Source of the DNA: Viola odorata
Lineage: Eukaryota > Streptophyta > Magnoliopsida > Malpighiales > Violaceae
DNA: 64,000 nucleotides
Assembly (NCBI GenBank): GCA_963691705.1
Contig: OY829542.1
Location: forward strand, 18,710,579-18,774,578
Direction of reading: 5' to 3'
Shown: one piece after another, positions 29,304 through 40,462 of the stretch
How positions within the stretch are numbered: the first letter of the stretch is position 1
Layout of the letters: the number at the start of each line of letters is the position of its first letter
The notes under the pieces: generated by a model
Told to the model about the DNA's origin: nothing
The model's database searches: none
The model's input: the letters and a program-made list of their open reading frames with translations, nothing else
Position numbers and translations under genes: made by a program

Positions 29304-30989
29304 TCAGGAGCTGGCAGGTGTAGAGCTGGTGGTCGTGTTAGGTCCTTCAGCTAACTCTTCAAAAGTGAATCGTCTGCACTTGATCAAGTGCCTTACCTTT
29401 CCTTTAAAGGCCAAACAGTCTTCTAGAGTATGGCCCTGAGCTCCAGCGTGGTACTCGCATGCAATACTAGGATCATACCACTTTGGGTAAGGAGGTTGCA
29501 CTGGTTGAGTTAGGATGGGTGTAATTTTCCCAGTTGCCATGAGATGCTCGTAAACCTCCCTTGTAGGGACGGAGAAAAATGGCTGTGACTCCCGATTCCC
29601 TCGGCTATTTCATTTATTTTGATCGCTCGGGTTGTTTCGTGGGTTGCACAACGGTGTGGAAGGTTGTCCGCGATCGGGTCGGGGGGAGACCAAGTTGACG
29701 TCTTTCTTCATGATAGGCGGTCTGTTGGGTGTTTCCTCTGGTGCGGAAACAACGATTCTTCTAGACTCGATCCCTTGTTCGACTCTCTCTGCTACCTGGA
29801 CTATATCAGAAAAGTTGTTCGATGAGTTGGAGATGAGGTAGGTGTAGTAAGGAACCTTGAAAGTGTTCACAAAAATGGATATAAGTTCCTTGTCGCTTAG
29901 AGGAGGAGAGATCCTGGCAGCTAATTCCCTCCATCTCTGAGCATAAGCTTTCACCGACTCGTCGGTTCTCTTCTCTAGATTCTGCAGATCAGAACGGTCT
30001 GGTGCCACTTCCATGTTGAACTTGTACTGCTTAAAGAAGGCGTCAGACAAATCTCTCCAAGTCCTGATTCTATCCCTATCCAGATTCATGTACCAGGTCA
30101 ATGCATGCTTGGCCAAACTCTCTCTGAACAAGTGGATCAGCAGCGGCTCATTATGGATTACCTCGGCCATCTTGTTGCAGTAGATCTTGAGATGAGTTTT
30201 GGGGCATTCAATCCCTGTGTACTTCTTAAATTCTGGAACCTTGAATTTCGGTGGCATCGTAATTCCCGGTACACTGCACAGGTCCGTAGGTGCTATAGGA
30301 TCGAAGGGATCAATCCCTTCGATGACCCTTAGTCTCACTTCTAACAGGCTCAACCTGTGGGAACTTAGGGGTTCCACTTTAACGGCGCCCATACTAGCAT
30401 CCGGCGGACACCCAACGGAAATCAATGGTTGCATCAGAATGCCACCAGGAGGTTGAGTCCCCAAAGACAAAGGAATCGTGGCCTGGGTGGAATGGCCTAG
30501 AGGATGGAGGGAGTACTAGGATTCTGGAGGGATCTTCTTCTTGGCGAGGTCAAGAATGGGCCCAGTTAGAGAAGGATCGAGAGATGCATCACCTTGTCCA
30601 ACGGTGACAACAGCAGTGTTTGGGATAACCGACGTGATGAGCTGAGGGTTGGGGTTAACATTAATGAAAGGGGGTTGCCATTTCCAATTGACCCCTTCCC
30701 CGGAGAATGGTGGAAGCATGGATGAACCGGCTCTGTCAAACGAAGCGGTTGGCTCTGCCACTTGAGTGGAAAATGGATAAAACCCAGTCCGAAAGTCGAT
30801 TGTCGCCTCATCTCGTTCCTTTTCGGTTTGTTCAGCCCTTTTCGTAATAGTCCGAATTTGTTCCTCTAGTTCCGCTACCTTTGCTTTCCATGCCTCCTCT
30901 GTTTTATCGTGCTCTGCCATTTTTTGAGTTTGTGGTCTAGTGCGTGGATTTTGTGAGGAATAATTTGCTTTTTTGGGAGCTATTTTCAA
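29304..30989 (-). pseudogene. element C gag (Tat/Ogre-like), with in-frame stops
   Basis: One reading frame from ATG 30989 to 29304, interrupted by a TAG near 30516 and further stops between 29540 and 29612. The N-terminus has a Glu/Lys coiled coil (TEEAWKAKVAELEEQIRTI, about residues 30-65). The middle part is a Retrotrans_gag domain, roughly between KFKVPEFKKYTGIECPKTHL and YAQRWRELAARISPPLSDKE, including ALTWYMNLDRDRIRTW and DAFFKQYKFNMEVA. A C-terminal Cys/His segment is CEYHAGAQGHTLEDC. Gag forms the retrotransposon particle. With stops and no pol, the element could only have moved using proteins from a related autonomous copy. The lineage is judged from gag style, primer site and repeat-rich 3' region. 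Confidence 0.85.
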
Positions 30990-32077
30990 CCTAGAAAATA
31001 AACAAATGGAAAGAAATAGTTATAAGCATAAGTGATAATTAATATGTATGTGAACTGTCATTCTGAAGTCTCCACACTGCGAAAGAAGGAGAGGGGTAAG
31101 TATGACAAAAGCAATAATGCAGGCATAAAAAATCGTAAACATGGAAAATTACGAAAATAATTGAGACAAAGAATGCAAATGCATTTGCATGTGAAAAAAA
31201 ATCCGAAGTTTCTTTTTTGCATACATGAAAAAATTGTGGAAGAATTTATGGAAAATTTTTGCGGAAAGATTGGTCAATTTTGGAAAATTTATTAATGTGG
31301 GAAATTTGAGGAATTTTTTTGTAAATGTGGGAAAAATTTGCGGAAAACTTTATTAATGTGAAATTTTGCAAACATGGAGACATTGCAAAAATCCTTGCAA
31401 CTATGGAAAAATTGAAAGGAAAATGCAAATGTGACAAATTTACGGAAAAATTTGCCCTGGAAAGTTTGCGGAAGAGGATTTCCAATTAGGAAAATTTGTA
31501 AACCGGAAAAAAAATTAGGGAAAATTTTTTAAGTGCGGAAAAATTGTGAAATCAGTTGTAAAATGTGGAAGAAGTGAAACACAGTCGCAGTGTACGCATT
31601 TAAATATGATGCTTATGCTAGGGTGACACCAGCTATTTCTAAACTGGTTGGAAGGTTCCCGGATGATACCATAGAAGTGGCCCCTCAGTAAATGGATACG
31701 AGAGCGTTTACTGAATCATAAAAGGATCCGGGGCGCTCAACCCATTTAGGGGTTCTAGTCCGAGTGAGGGTTAGTAAAAGCTTACCAGGGAGTGGGACCC
31801 AGGACTTTACTACTACCGACCTAATCCTATTTGGTGATTCCCGGCAATAGGGATTATGCGTGAAAATGCATATGCAATGACAGTTTATCAAAGCGAATAA
31901 CAACGAATCACGTGAACAATTTATTAACAAGTAAATACATGAGAAACAATAATCATGCATAAACAATCATATGATAATACAACAATTTATCATATCAATC
32001 AAATACATGAAAAATAATTAATCATGTACACAAATCATTATAAAAAAACAAACACCTCAAAAAAATTCCGGCTTCGG
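30990..32077 (-). other. element C leader between primer-binding site and gag
   Basis: Non-coding. Positions 31200-31600 are dominated by GGAAAATTTG-like short repeats. No ORF is supported. Confidence 0.7.
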
Positions 32078-32098
32078 TCCCTAGTGAAGTCGCCAAAC
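32078..32098 (-). other. element C primer-binding site
   Basis: Minus strand GTTTGGCGACTTCACTAGGG lies directly after the 5' LTR, a TGGCGACT..-type site as used by Tat/Ogre elements. Confidence 0.75.
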
Positions 32099-34069
32099 TG
32101 TCGCACACCCTTTTTGGTTTTCCTAATGTGACGCGGGTTTGGTGACGAGATGTGAGACGAAATCTGACTCATCTCACATAATACAATGAAGTCGCCACCC
32201 TATTTTTGTTTCTAGGTTTAGGGAACCTAAAGTCATGGCATAAAAAATAAAAAGCTAAGGCAAAATGGGTCTAAACCCGAGAACAGTGGTTCAGGGTCGT
32301 ATTATGGACTCGGGAAGGTGTTAGGCACCCGAGTCACATCTTAAAAAAAGTTACCGGATAAAAGAGGTGTTTAAATCATGCTTGGAAAATAAAAATTCCT
32401 AAATTATGTGATCATGCCCAATGAATTAATTACATTCTAACAATTCTAAACAATTCATGCGTACGAGCGGATATGCGAAAAAGGTGAATAAATAAAAAAA
32501 GTGAGAAACATTTACTTATTGAAGGGATACGAGTTGATTTCCCCTTTTGATCGAGATTGTTGGTAAGCGGAAGGGATACGTTTAAATACTGGATGACTTG
32601 TATACGAGCGAAAATGATTAATTTAAACAAGCACGAACAGAATAATTATCATGCATAACGTATGAAAATAAACAAGCGTGCGAAAAATAAATGGTACAAG
32701 CATGCAAGCATAGTACATGTGCGAAAATAAATAAACAGTACACGCATAGGAAAAATCAGTACGAAAAATAAATATGATGGGCTGAAAAATTGGATTAGGC
32801 CCACTGGGCCTAGAAATTCCACCAGCCAAGGGCCAAGCCCTCTCTTTTCTCATGCTGGGCTTGCGCGGCCCAACTTTCCTCATGCTTGGCGCTGCTGTGT
32901 GCCAAGCCTTCTTTCCTTATGTTTGGGCCAGTAATGGCGCGACCCATCATCTATTAAATGAGGCCAGCCCTCACTATTCATCATCTCCCTCCCTCGTCTG
33001 CGTCTCTTCTCCAGCAACCATGAACAATGGCAGCGACGGAGCACGGCCACGAGTGCAGCACAGCAGTGGCGTGGCGAGGCAGGGCGAGGCACGACAGCGC
33101 CACAACGGCAAGGCGAGGCAACGCAGTAGTTCGGCAGCGGAGCACGTCCTCGGCGGTGAGAAAACATAAGAAAAAATGTAGAAAAAATATAAAAATGAAT
33201 AGATAAGTGGAGGATAGAGTTAGTGAACTCTTCATTTGGTTCCACTATCCCCGCCTCAATCAATCGCTCGAGCTTGGTATTTATAGGCGAGTAAGTCGGT
33301 TGAACGAGGTTGACGTGTCGACGAGCAGTGGTGGGAACGGTTGTGTGGTTGAGGATTGTTGGGGGCTTCGAGGCTGCTGGTTGCATAGGGATGACGATCG
33401 AAGGAGAACTTGGCAACCAAGGAAGGAGCAGTGGCGTCTCTGTTCGTAGAAGCCAAAGGTGATGAACTTGGCCCTATGACGTGGAAAATAAGAGGGCCGT
33501 TTGATCTTGGTTGACTTTCAAAGTCAACCAGATCAAAGGTGGTGATGAATATTTGACCTCTCTCTTTGATTTTCTTGGCCTGAGTCGACGGTACGAGCAA
33601 TCTCACCCTAAAATGAACAAAAACTCGAACCGAAAATGCTAGAATGTAGAATAAAATAAACTAAGATAAATAACATACAGTGAGTGATGAAAAGTTCGCT
33701 GAATAATTTGATAAAAATTCGCATGTAAGTAATAAAAGTTTGAGCGTAAGAAAATGCTAATAATAAAAAATTGAACGAAACGTAACGAGATAGCGCGAGT
33801 TAGAAAAATAATAAAAAATAAGTGGCTAATAAGCGAAATTGTTCGACCATTGATTTTGAGAATTTTACCCGGAACCGATATGAGTTCGAACGGGAAAAGT
33901 GATAAAAACTCGGAAAAAGTATGAAATAAAATCTAAATGTCATGAAGAATAAAAATAAACATCAGATGGATAAAAATAAATGGACGTGTGATTTTAGAAA
34001 AATGACGTTTAAAAGTATGAAAAACGTTTTGACAAAAAAAAACTTAAAATCAAAAATCGGGTAGCAACA
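32099..34069 (-). repeat. element C 5' LTR (1,971 bp)
   Basis: Near-identical partner of 21104-24450. It preserves the empty hAT target (single GCCAAGCC at about 32832-32839). It has one extra segment of about 23 bp near 33507-33530. Confidence 0.9.
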
Positions 34070-34910
34070 CCTCGATTTCTGATTTTTGCAGTTGCTCTGT
34101 CTTACCCTTGATCTTTAATTTTCTCCCCACACTTATCTTCTTCAATGTCTAGCCCTTGCCATTCATAATGAAGAGTGTTACTCACCTGCCAAGGAAGGAT
34201 TAAAGAAAAAGCTCAAGTGGTTAGAAGAGAAAACAAGGAGGGAATGGGTGTCGAGGGCATGAAAAAGGAAAGAAAAATGGAGAAAGAAAGGAAAAACAGA
34301 TAAAAATAAAAAAGAAAGGAGAGAAAAATTGAAAAGTCTCTTCGTCTTTTTGTTGCTTTCCCCCGTCTAATGGTGACTATACCCAGAGATATCATGCAAA
34401 CCTAGCCAGTGCCTAGTCAAGCATTAAATCACACGTAAATAAAACGACATGAAGTTTAATGTGCTCTTAGGGTACTAATTGTGACTACTGGTGTCACTGG
34501 TCATAAGGGCAAGCCGGTCAAGATGTGCAAGGTCAGGCATAGATGCAATGAATGACAAGTTTCTTCTATGCATCAGGAGTCAAAAGTGCATGTCAAATAT
34601 GAGGGTTTTAAAACAGGGCAGTGGCAAAATTCCTAGCAAAGTCTAAAAATAAATTCCGATTTTTTTGTTGTTGAAATTCCATAAAAATGCAATCATGCAA
34701 CAAGCGAAAAATTAAACATGCAAACAAACACACAACTAAATCACTCCCTACACTTAGGCAACACATTTTCCTCAATGCAAGAAGGGCACACAAGAGAGTT
34801 TAACAAAAATTAAAGGAGTACAGTACAACGAAATTAAAGAAAAGCGATGAAAAATTGTTCGGTGGGGGGGGGGGGGGGGTCATTGAGGCGGGAGGTTGCG
34901 CCTTGAAACT
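34070..34910 (-). other. element A 3' non-coding region, proximal part
   Basis: Starts with the second TSD copy and continues the sequence broken at 21103. It parallels element B near 43700-44400, including the shared CCCACACTTAGGCAAC segment. It carries a 16-nt poly-G run at 34864-34879. Non-coding. Confidence 0.75.
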
Positions 34911-37900
34911 TCAGCCGTCAAGGCCTGAAGCTCGACGAGGATGGACTGGAGCAAACGTTCGACCGCAGGGGCATGGGGCAGGACGAGCAGATGAAGTTCG
35001 AGGCCTCAAAAAATCAGGATAGGTGAAGTTGCCGCCAGACTTGGTTCCGAAAACTTTATCACCAGGAAGGGTAGATCCTGCAGAGAAGCTCAGTACACCT
35101 TGTGAGACATATAAATGGCCTATACCATCAAGGGTACGGGCGTCTAAATCCTTAAACGCAAGAGGTTCAGTAAGGTCACTCGAATTTAAATCTAGATTGT
35201 GCAAATTCACAGCAAGCAAGGAGACAAGGGATCCTAAAATGGGACCTTGCGAGCTATTTTGGACATGATGAATACCCGAGGCTACCCAAAACCCTAGATT
35301 AACCCGACACTTATGCTTCATGCACCACAAAAAGAATAATTTCTGCAACGATAGCTGGCTCGATGAGTTAAATCGACCCGCGAAGGCAAGGGCCAGAAAT
35401 TGATGCAGGATTCGCAATGTAGAATCAGTTAGTTCATGGCCCTTAGAAGACTTAGGGTTAAATTCAGTATCAAGGTTATCAGTAAGCTCACGAAAAGCAG
35501 AATCGGCATAAAAAACAACAGGAATGACAATTAATGCATTTCTATACACTGCAGAATTCAACTCATTTGGCTTAACAAAATTGAGCATGCAATTAAATTT
35601 GTTAAGGGACAGCTTGGACCATTTATTTGTCAATCGAAAATTGATGACATCAGGAGTAGTAGAATTGGGTCCAAACTTCCCTTTGGGCTTAAAGTGATCA
35701 GATGCAACCCAAAAGGTGGTAAAGAACTCAAGCGAGAGTTCAACAAAGGTTGGGTGTTCTAGGAAGAACAGTGATTCCCAACCAATATTGCTAACTAACT
35801 CTCGAACTCGAGATTCTATTCCCATTTTGCTCAAAAAATCCATATCTAGGCGCGCATAGGGGCTAACGCCTTTGGAGTTCAAAAGGTGCAGTTTATCAAT
35901 TGAAGGTTTGCCATTAAAGATCAACCAGACATGCAAATTAGAAAGGTCAGAAGTCACCTGGGTTGAAGTCGTTCGAGGGGTGGAAGAGGGGATTGATGTC
36001 TTGCCTTCGACAACTGGGGCATTGATAGAACGCTAAATTGTCATCCTTTCATCATCCTTTTACGTCTATTTTGGGATGATGATACTGCTAAATGATGACT
36101 TTTCTCTCCTTTTCCACAGATATGCTGCTGAGAAGCAGAATTATTCAAAAGGAGTTAGAAGAGCCTTTATCAGAGCTGTTTTGGTGGTCAAAGAACAACT
36201 CTATCCCAGACCTGGGATAAGGCAAGAAACTAAAAGTGTTGACCAGAGTCAACTGACTTAATGAAGCCATCTGGGCCGCAAGATTGATTTGTGGGCCGCG
36301 AGCTAAACCCTGGAAATAAGTTGCCGTCTTCTAGAAGGAAAGAAGTTCTTATGTGCTTGGAACTCCTTGTCGATTTGCACAACTGATTCTATCTTTTGTA
36401 TTTTAAACAATTCCGCAAGATTAGATTTTTATCTTATCTTCGCCAATTGAATTTTGAACAAGAGTTAGGTTTTGTTTATAAGCTGCCACTGAGGAGAAGA
36501 AGCAGACTCTTTTTCCTCGATTTTCCATTCGACCATTGTTGCAGCTTTACCTTCCTCTTCACTTCAATACAATTTTGATTTCTTTTCTATTCTATTATTC
36601 ATTATTATTTTTATTATGTCTGTTATAGGCTAAACGCCTTCTTCTTAGTAAGGATTCAAAGCCATGATTCCTAGGTTGTGAGATCAAATCACACTTCACA
36701 CACTCTATACTTATATTCTTATCCTTCTTGTTAGCATGATAACTTGTCCTTGTTCTTAGTAAAGTCTGATCAACTTCACTTAAGATTTGGAACGATTACA
36801 GTCTTTTCTGGCGGCTTTGGAGTCTACATTGCCAAGAGAAATACGAAGACAACTAGCCGGTGACGGCAAGAAGAAGGATCAGATCTGGTTTATAGGATAA
36901 ACACGATTCTCTATCCCAGGCCTGGGATAAGGCCTTTCTATGTGTCTATCAATTGCCCTGATTAAATCCTATAGAGTGTCTCTTAGGATTGTTAGGATGA
37001 TTAGGGACTTCCAATAGAGTGTCTCTTTGGAAGTCTTGTGTAGGAGGAAAGTAGGAGATCTAGGTGACCAATACCTGGTCTCTATAGCCATCCTATAAGT
37101 TAGTGTTTAATACTCTTGCATCTATGATCAATCTATTCGAATCATGAGCTAGAAGAAATCCTTACTGGTAAGTCTTTGTCAACTGGTTAATCTCACTCAC
37201 TGTGTCTTCTGTTCTATTATTTCTGTCTATTTAAATTATTTGCATCCAACCAACAACTTATATTGGTATTTACCACCCTTTAATTTTATACAAAGAATTG
37301 ATTTAATCCACCGAATCCCTGAGAAACGATCCTTTTACCACTTGCTGCAGTCTAATTTATATTTGTGCATGGTAAATTGTAACTTGATTTATTTTGACGG
37401 TCTCGGCAACCATCAGGCATCATCTTGACCTCGAGGCTTCTTCGAAGTCGAGGCCTTGCCTTTGCTAGAGGATGAGAGCTTCCTCTTATTGTCCACCGAC
37501 ATTTCTGGTTCTGCCGGCGGCTCCGCTCTGGTCGGAAGTTTAGAATTTCCTTTTTTCGCCGCCTTTCTCTCCGCGACTTATCTTTCCTTTTTCTCCTTTT
37601 TAGCGGCTTCCTTATCCACTTCTTCCCTAGCTTGACGGTCTACATCGTCTTCCTCATCACAACCCTCACCACTTTCTCCGGTTTCCTCCTATAATGCACC
37701 GGTTTGTTCTTTCTCCTCCCCTACTTCTTTCTCTGCCGGAGGTTCCTCTTCCTCATGGTCCCAATCGGATGCCAACAATTCATCTAGGGCGTCCTCCACC
37801 GTGAGCTTCCTAACGGCAGCTGGCGAAGGATTTTTGGGCTTAGCCTTAGGCTTGCCACTAGTAGCTGTGGACCCAGGTGGTAGTCTCACCACTCGGCCGG

Positions 37901-38168
37901 ATCTGGTCATAGTGGACGTTGGTAGGACTGATCCGGTGATCTCAAGGTCATCTTCGACAGGAGTAAACTCTGTGGCCCTCGAGTCGGAGGGTGGTGAAGG
38001 GTTTGGGGGCTGTAGAATGGCAAAATTTGGGTTATTGTTTGAGGGAGGAGTGGATGTCTGGAAGGATCCAGGTGAGGAGGGAGATGGAGAAGCGACGGGG
38101 CTTTCAGGTTCGTCTACTGGATGTGGTCTTGCCGGGAGCTTGTGGGCAACCTTCTTGACTCTCAGCAT
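34911..38168 (-). pseudogene. element A envelope-like ORF (ATHILA ORF-1 type), split by a solo LTR
   Basis: Minus-strand ORF downstream of integrase, where Athila elements carry their third, envelope-like ORF. The 5' part (38168 to about 37421) is Pro/Ser- and Glu/Lys-rich with two in-frame stops near 37690 and 37580. The solo LTR at 36023-37415 then interrupts it. The frame resumes and runs open through 348 residues to 34911, with the conserved central block (LNKFNCMLNFVKPNELNSAV, ALIVIPVVFYADSAF, LFFLWCMKHKC). The role of these proteins is unknown; they sit where retroviral env would be but have not been shown to mediate entry. I see no clear signal peptide or transmembrane helix. The ORF is non-functional as it stands. 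Confidence 0.7.
36023..37415 (+). mobile_element. solo LTR (D-type, 1,393 bp) inside the envelope-like ORF, TSD GGCAT
   Basis: Starts TGATAGAACGC and ends CGGCAACCATCA. It is flanked by GGCAT at 36018-36022 and 37416-37420. Its end motif matches the LTR of element D (ending 56113), so it belongs to the same or a related Athila-like family. It contains a TTCTAGAAGGAAAGAAG segment near 36330 and the repeated phrase ATCCCAG(A/G)CCTGGGATAAGG at about 36201 and 36914. Confidence 0.88.
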
Positions 38169-38723
38169 TGGAGAAAGTGATGGATGTGACTAGGGTTGAT
38201 GGGGATGGAGGTAGTGTGTTTTTGTGGGAGAGAGAGAGTGATAATTGGAGGGAGATGGAAGATGAAGGAGGAGCTGTGAGAGAGAAAGCTGCGCTGACAT
38301 CTGACACAAATGGTGCAACCTTTATTAATTAGGGCTTGCTTTTTGTTTGCTGGTGTTGATGTAGCGCCTTGGGCTTAGAGGTGTAACGGGCCCAAGCGTA
38401 TCCCAACCACCTAAAAAGTTCCTTTTAAATTTTTAAAAAGAGGTGGTTAGGATATATGAGGACAAAAAGAGAGAATAAAGGAGTTAATATTAATAATAGA
38501 GAATAAAATCATCTTGGAAAGGGAAAGGACAGAGATTAGGGGAGATAAAGATGGGATAAAATATACGGAAATAATAAAAGGGAAATCTACTTAAATAAAA
38601 ATATAACCAGTAAAAATCAAAAGATATGAAAAAGATAAGGGAAAGGGAAAGGAATGGAATGGCATATGAGATGCCTCAAGTGCAGCTTGTTTAATCGTTG
38701 AGGCCTCGACGTGTGCTGAGGGT
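38169..38723 (-). other. spacer between integrase and envelope-like ORF of element A
   Basis: Purine-rich, non-coding. It probably holds a leader or splice region for the downstream ORF. Confidence 0.5.
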
Positions 38724-40457
38724 CTAAGGCTCAACAGGTGGAGGAACCACCATCATTTCTTCGACTGTTGAGGGCTTGAATCCTTCATAGAAGGGCTTCA
38801 GCCTGTGGCCGTTTACTTTGAAACTTTTTCCTGTGTCTGGATTTTGGATCTCAATTGCGCTATGATTGAAAATCGTCGTGACCACGAAAGGTCCCGTCTA
38901 CTTGGACTTAAGTTTTCCTGCGAAAAGACACAAATGCGAGTTGTACAATAACACTTTTTGTCCAACTGAAAAAGATTTAAGAAGAAGTTTCTTATCATGA
39001 TAGGCCTTTGTCTTGCCCTTATAGAGTAGAGCTTTTTCATAAGCATCATCCCTCAATTCTTCTAGTTCCTGAATCTGCAAGCGGCGGTGTTGACCGGTAT
39101 GCCCAAGATCCATGTTGACCTTGCGGATAGCCCAGAATTCTTTGTGCTCTATCTCTACTAGAAATGACATGTTTTTTCGTATACAAGTCTGTAAGGTGTC
39201 ATGCCAATCGGGGTCTTGAAAGCTGTTCTATATGCCCATAGGGCATCATCTAGCTTCAAACTCCAATCCTTGCAAGATTGATTGACCGTCTTTTCTAATA
39301 TGGACTTGATTTCTCAGTTAGACACCTCAGTCTGGCCATTCATTTGAGGGTGATAAGTCATGGAGGTTCGATGATGGACTCCGTATTTGTTGAGAAGGGA
39401 TGATACTACTCGGTTGCAAAAATGAGTGCCACGATCACTGATCAGGGCACGAGGTGTACCAAATCTGTTAAAGATACGAGTGCGTAGGAAGTTCACTACC
39501 ACTTTAGAATCATCGGTTCGAGTTGGCTTGGCTTCAATCCACTTGGAAACGTAATCTACGGCAAGAAGAATGTAGATATTGTCGAAGGAATTTGGGAAGG
39601 GGCCCATGAAGTCAATACCCCATATGTCAAAGATTTCGCAAGGAATGATGTTTGTTAGGGGCATCTTATTTCTGGCTCCGATATTCCCAGTGACTTGGCA
39701 TCGGGGGCATGAAGCGCAAAATAGATAACTGTCTTTGAAGATGGATGGACAGTAGAGGCTGACTTCTAAGACTTTTAGAGTAGTTTTCTTGGAAGCGAAG
39801 TGTCCCCTCTCAGTCGCTGAATGGCAAAATTTCAGGATTGAGGGCACTTCATCCATAGTCACACAACGGCGGATAATCTAATCTGAGCAATGTTTCCACA
39901 AGTATGGGCTATCCCAAATGTAGTATTTGGATTGCCTCCTAATCCTGTTACATTCGGAGGGTGAAGCGTCTGCGGGGTACGAACCAGTAGCACAAAAGTT
40001 GGCGATGTCAGAGAACCAGGGAAACTGAACGACATGGGCAAGACACAAATGCTCATCCGGAAAGGTGTCTCTGATGGGTACAAGGAAATCATCTGGTTGA
40101 GTTGGAAGTCTACTCAAATGGTCAGCCACGGAGTTTTTTGATCCCTTTTTATCCCTGATCGAGATATCAAACTCTTGGAGTAACAAGATCCAGCGGATGA
40201 GACCGGGCTTTGCATCCGCCTTTTTCAACAAACATTTTAGGGCAGAGTGGTCTGAATAGACGATTACATACGTGCCCAAGAGATATTGTCTGAACTTATC
40301 CAAGGCATAAATAATTGCAAGGAGTTCCTTCTCCATGGTGGTATAATTTTGTTGAGCTGGGTCAAGCAACTTAGACGCATAATAAATGACATAAGTCTCT
40401 AAGTCTTTCTTCTGGCCTAGAACAGCGCCAAGGGCTTGATTACTTGCATCACACATG
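38724..40457 (-). pseudogene. element A RNase H and integrase
   Basis: The RNase H frame begins right after the B insertion target with EIMCDASNQALGAVLGQKKD and retains the catalytic D, E (TMEKELLAII), D (VYSDHSALK) and D (NSVADHLSRL). The integrase has an HHCC zinc finger (CHSATERGHF then CASCPRCQ) and the DDE core: WGIDFMGPFP, LISDRGTHFCN and the E of GQTEVSN. The frame is interrupted by stops near 39860 and 39314 and continues in another frame through 39170-38724 with an Athila-type C-terminus ending before a TAG at 38724. In a live element these domains degrade the RNA template and insert the cDNA. Here they are broken by stops and separated from RT by 9 kb of element B. Confidence 0.85.
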
Positions 40458-40462
40458 ATCTC

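Larger units (their letters stand above)
21104..34069 (-). mobile_element. element C: non-autonomous Tat/Ogre-like gypsy element, gag only
   Basis: LTRs at 32099-34069 (5') and 21104-24450 (3') have TGTTGCTACC..GCGACA ends on the minus strand. The TSD CCTCG is present at 21099-21103 and 34070-34074. The primer-binding site next to the 5' LTR (minus strand TTTGGCGACTTCACTAGGGA) resembles that of Tat/Ogre elements, and the polypurine tract AGAGGGGGCAAC abuts the 3' LTR. A degenerate gag is present and no protease, RT or integrase was found. About 4.9 kb of 3' non-coding DNA is built from tandem repeats. Confidence 0.88.
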
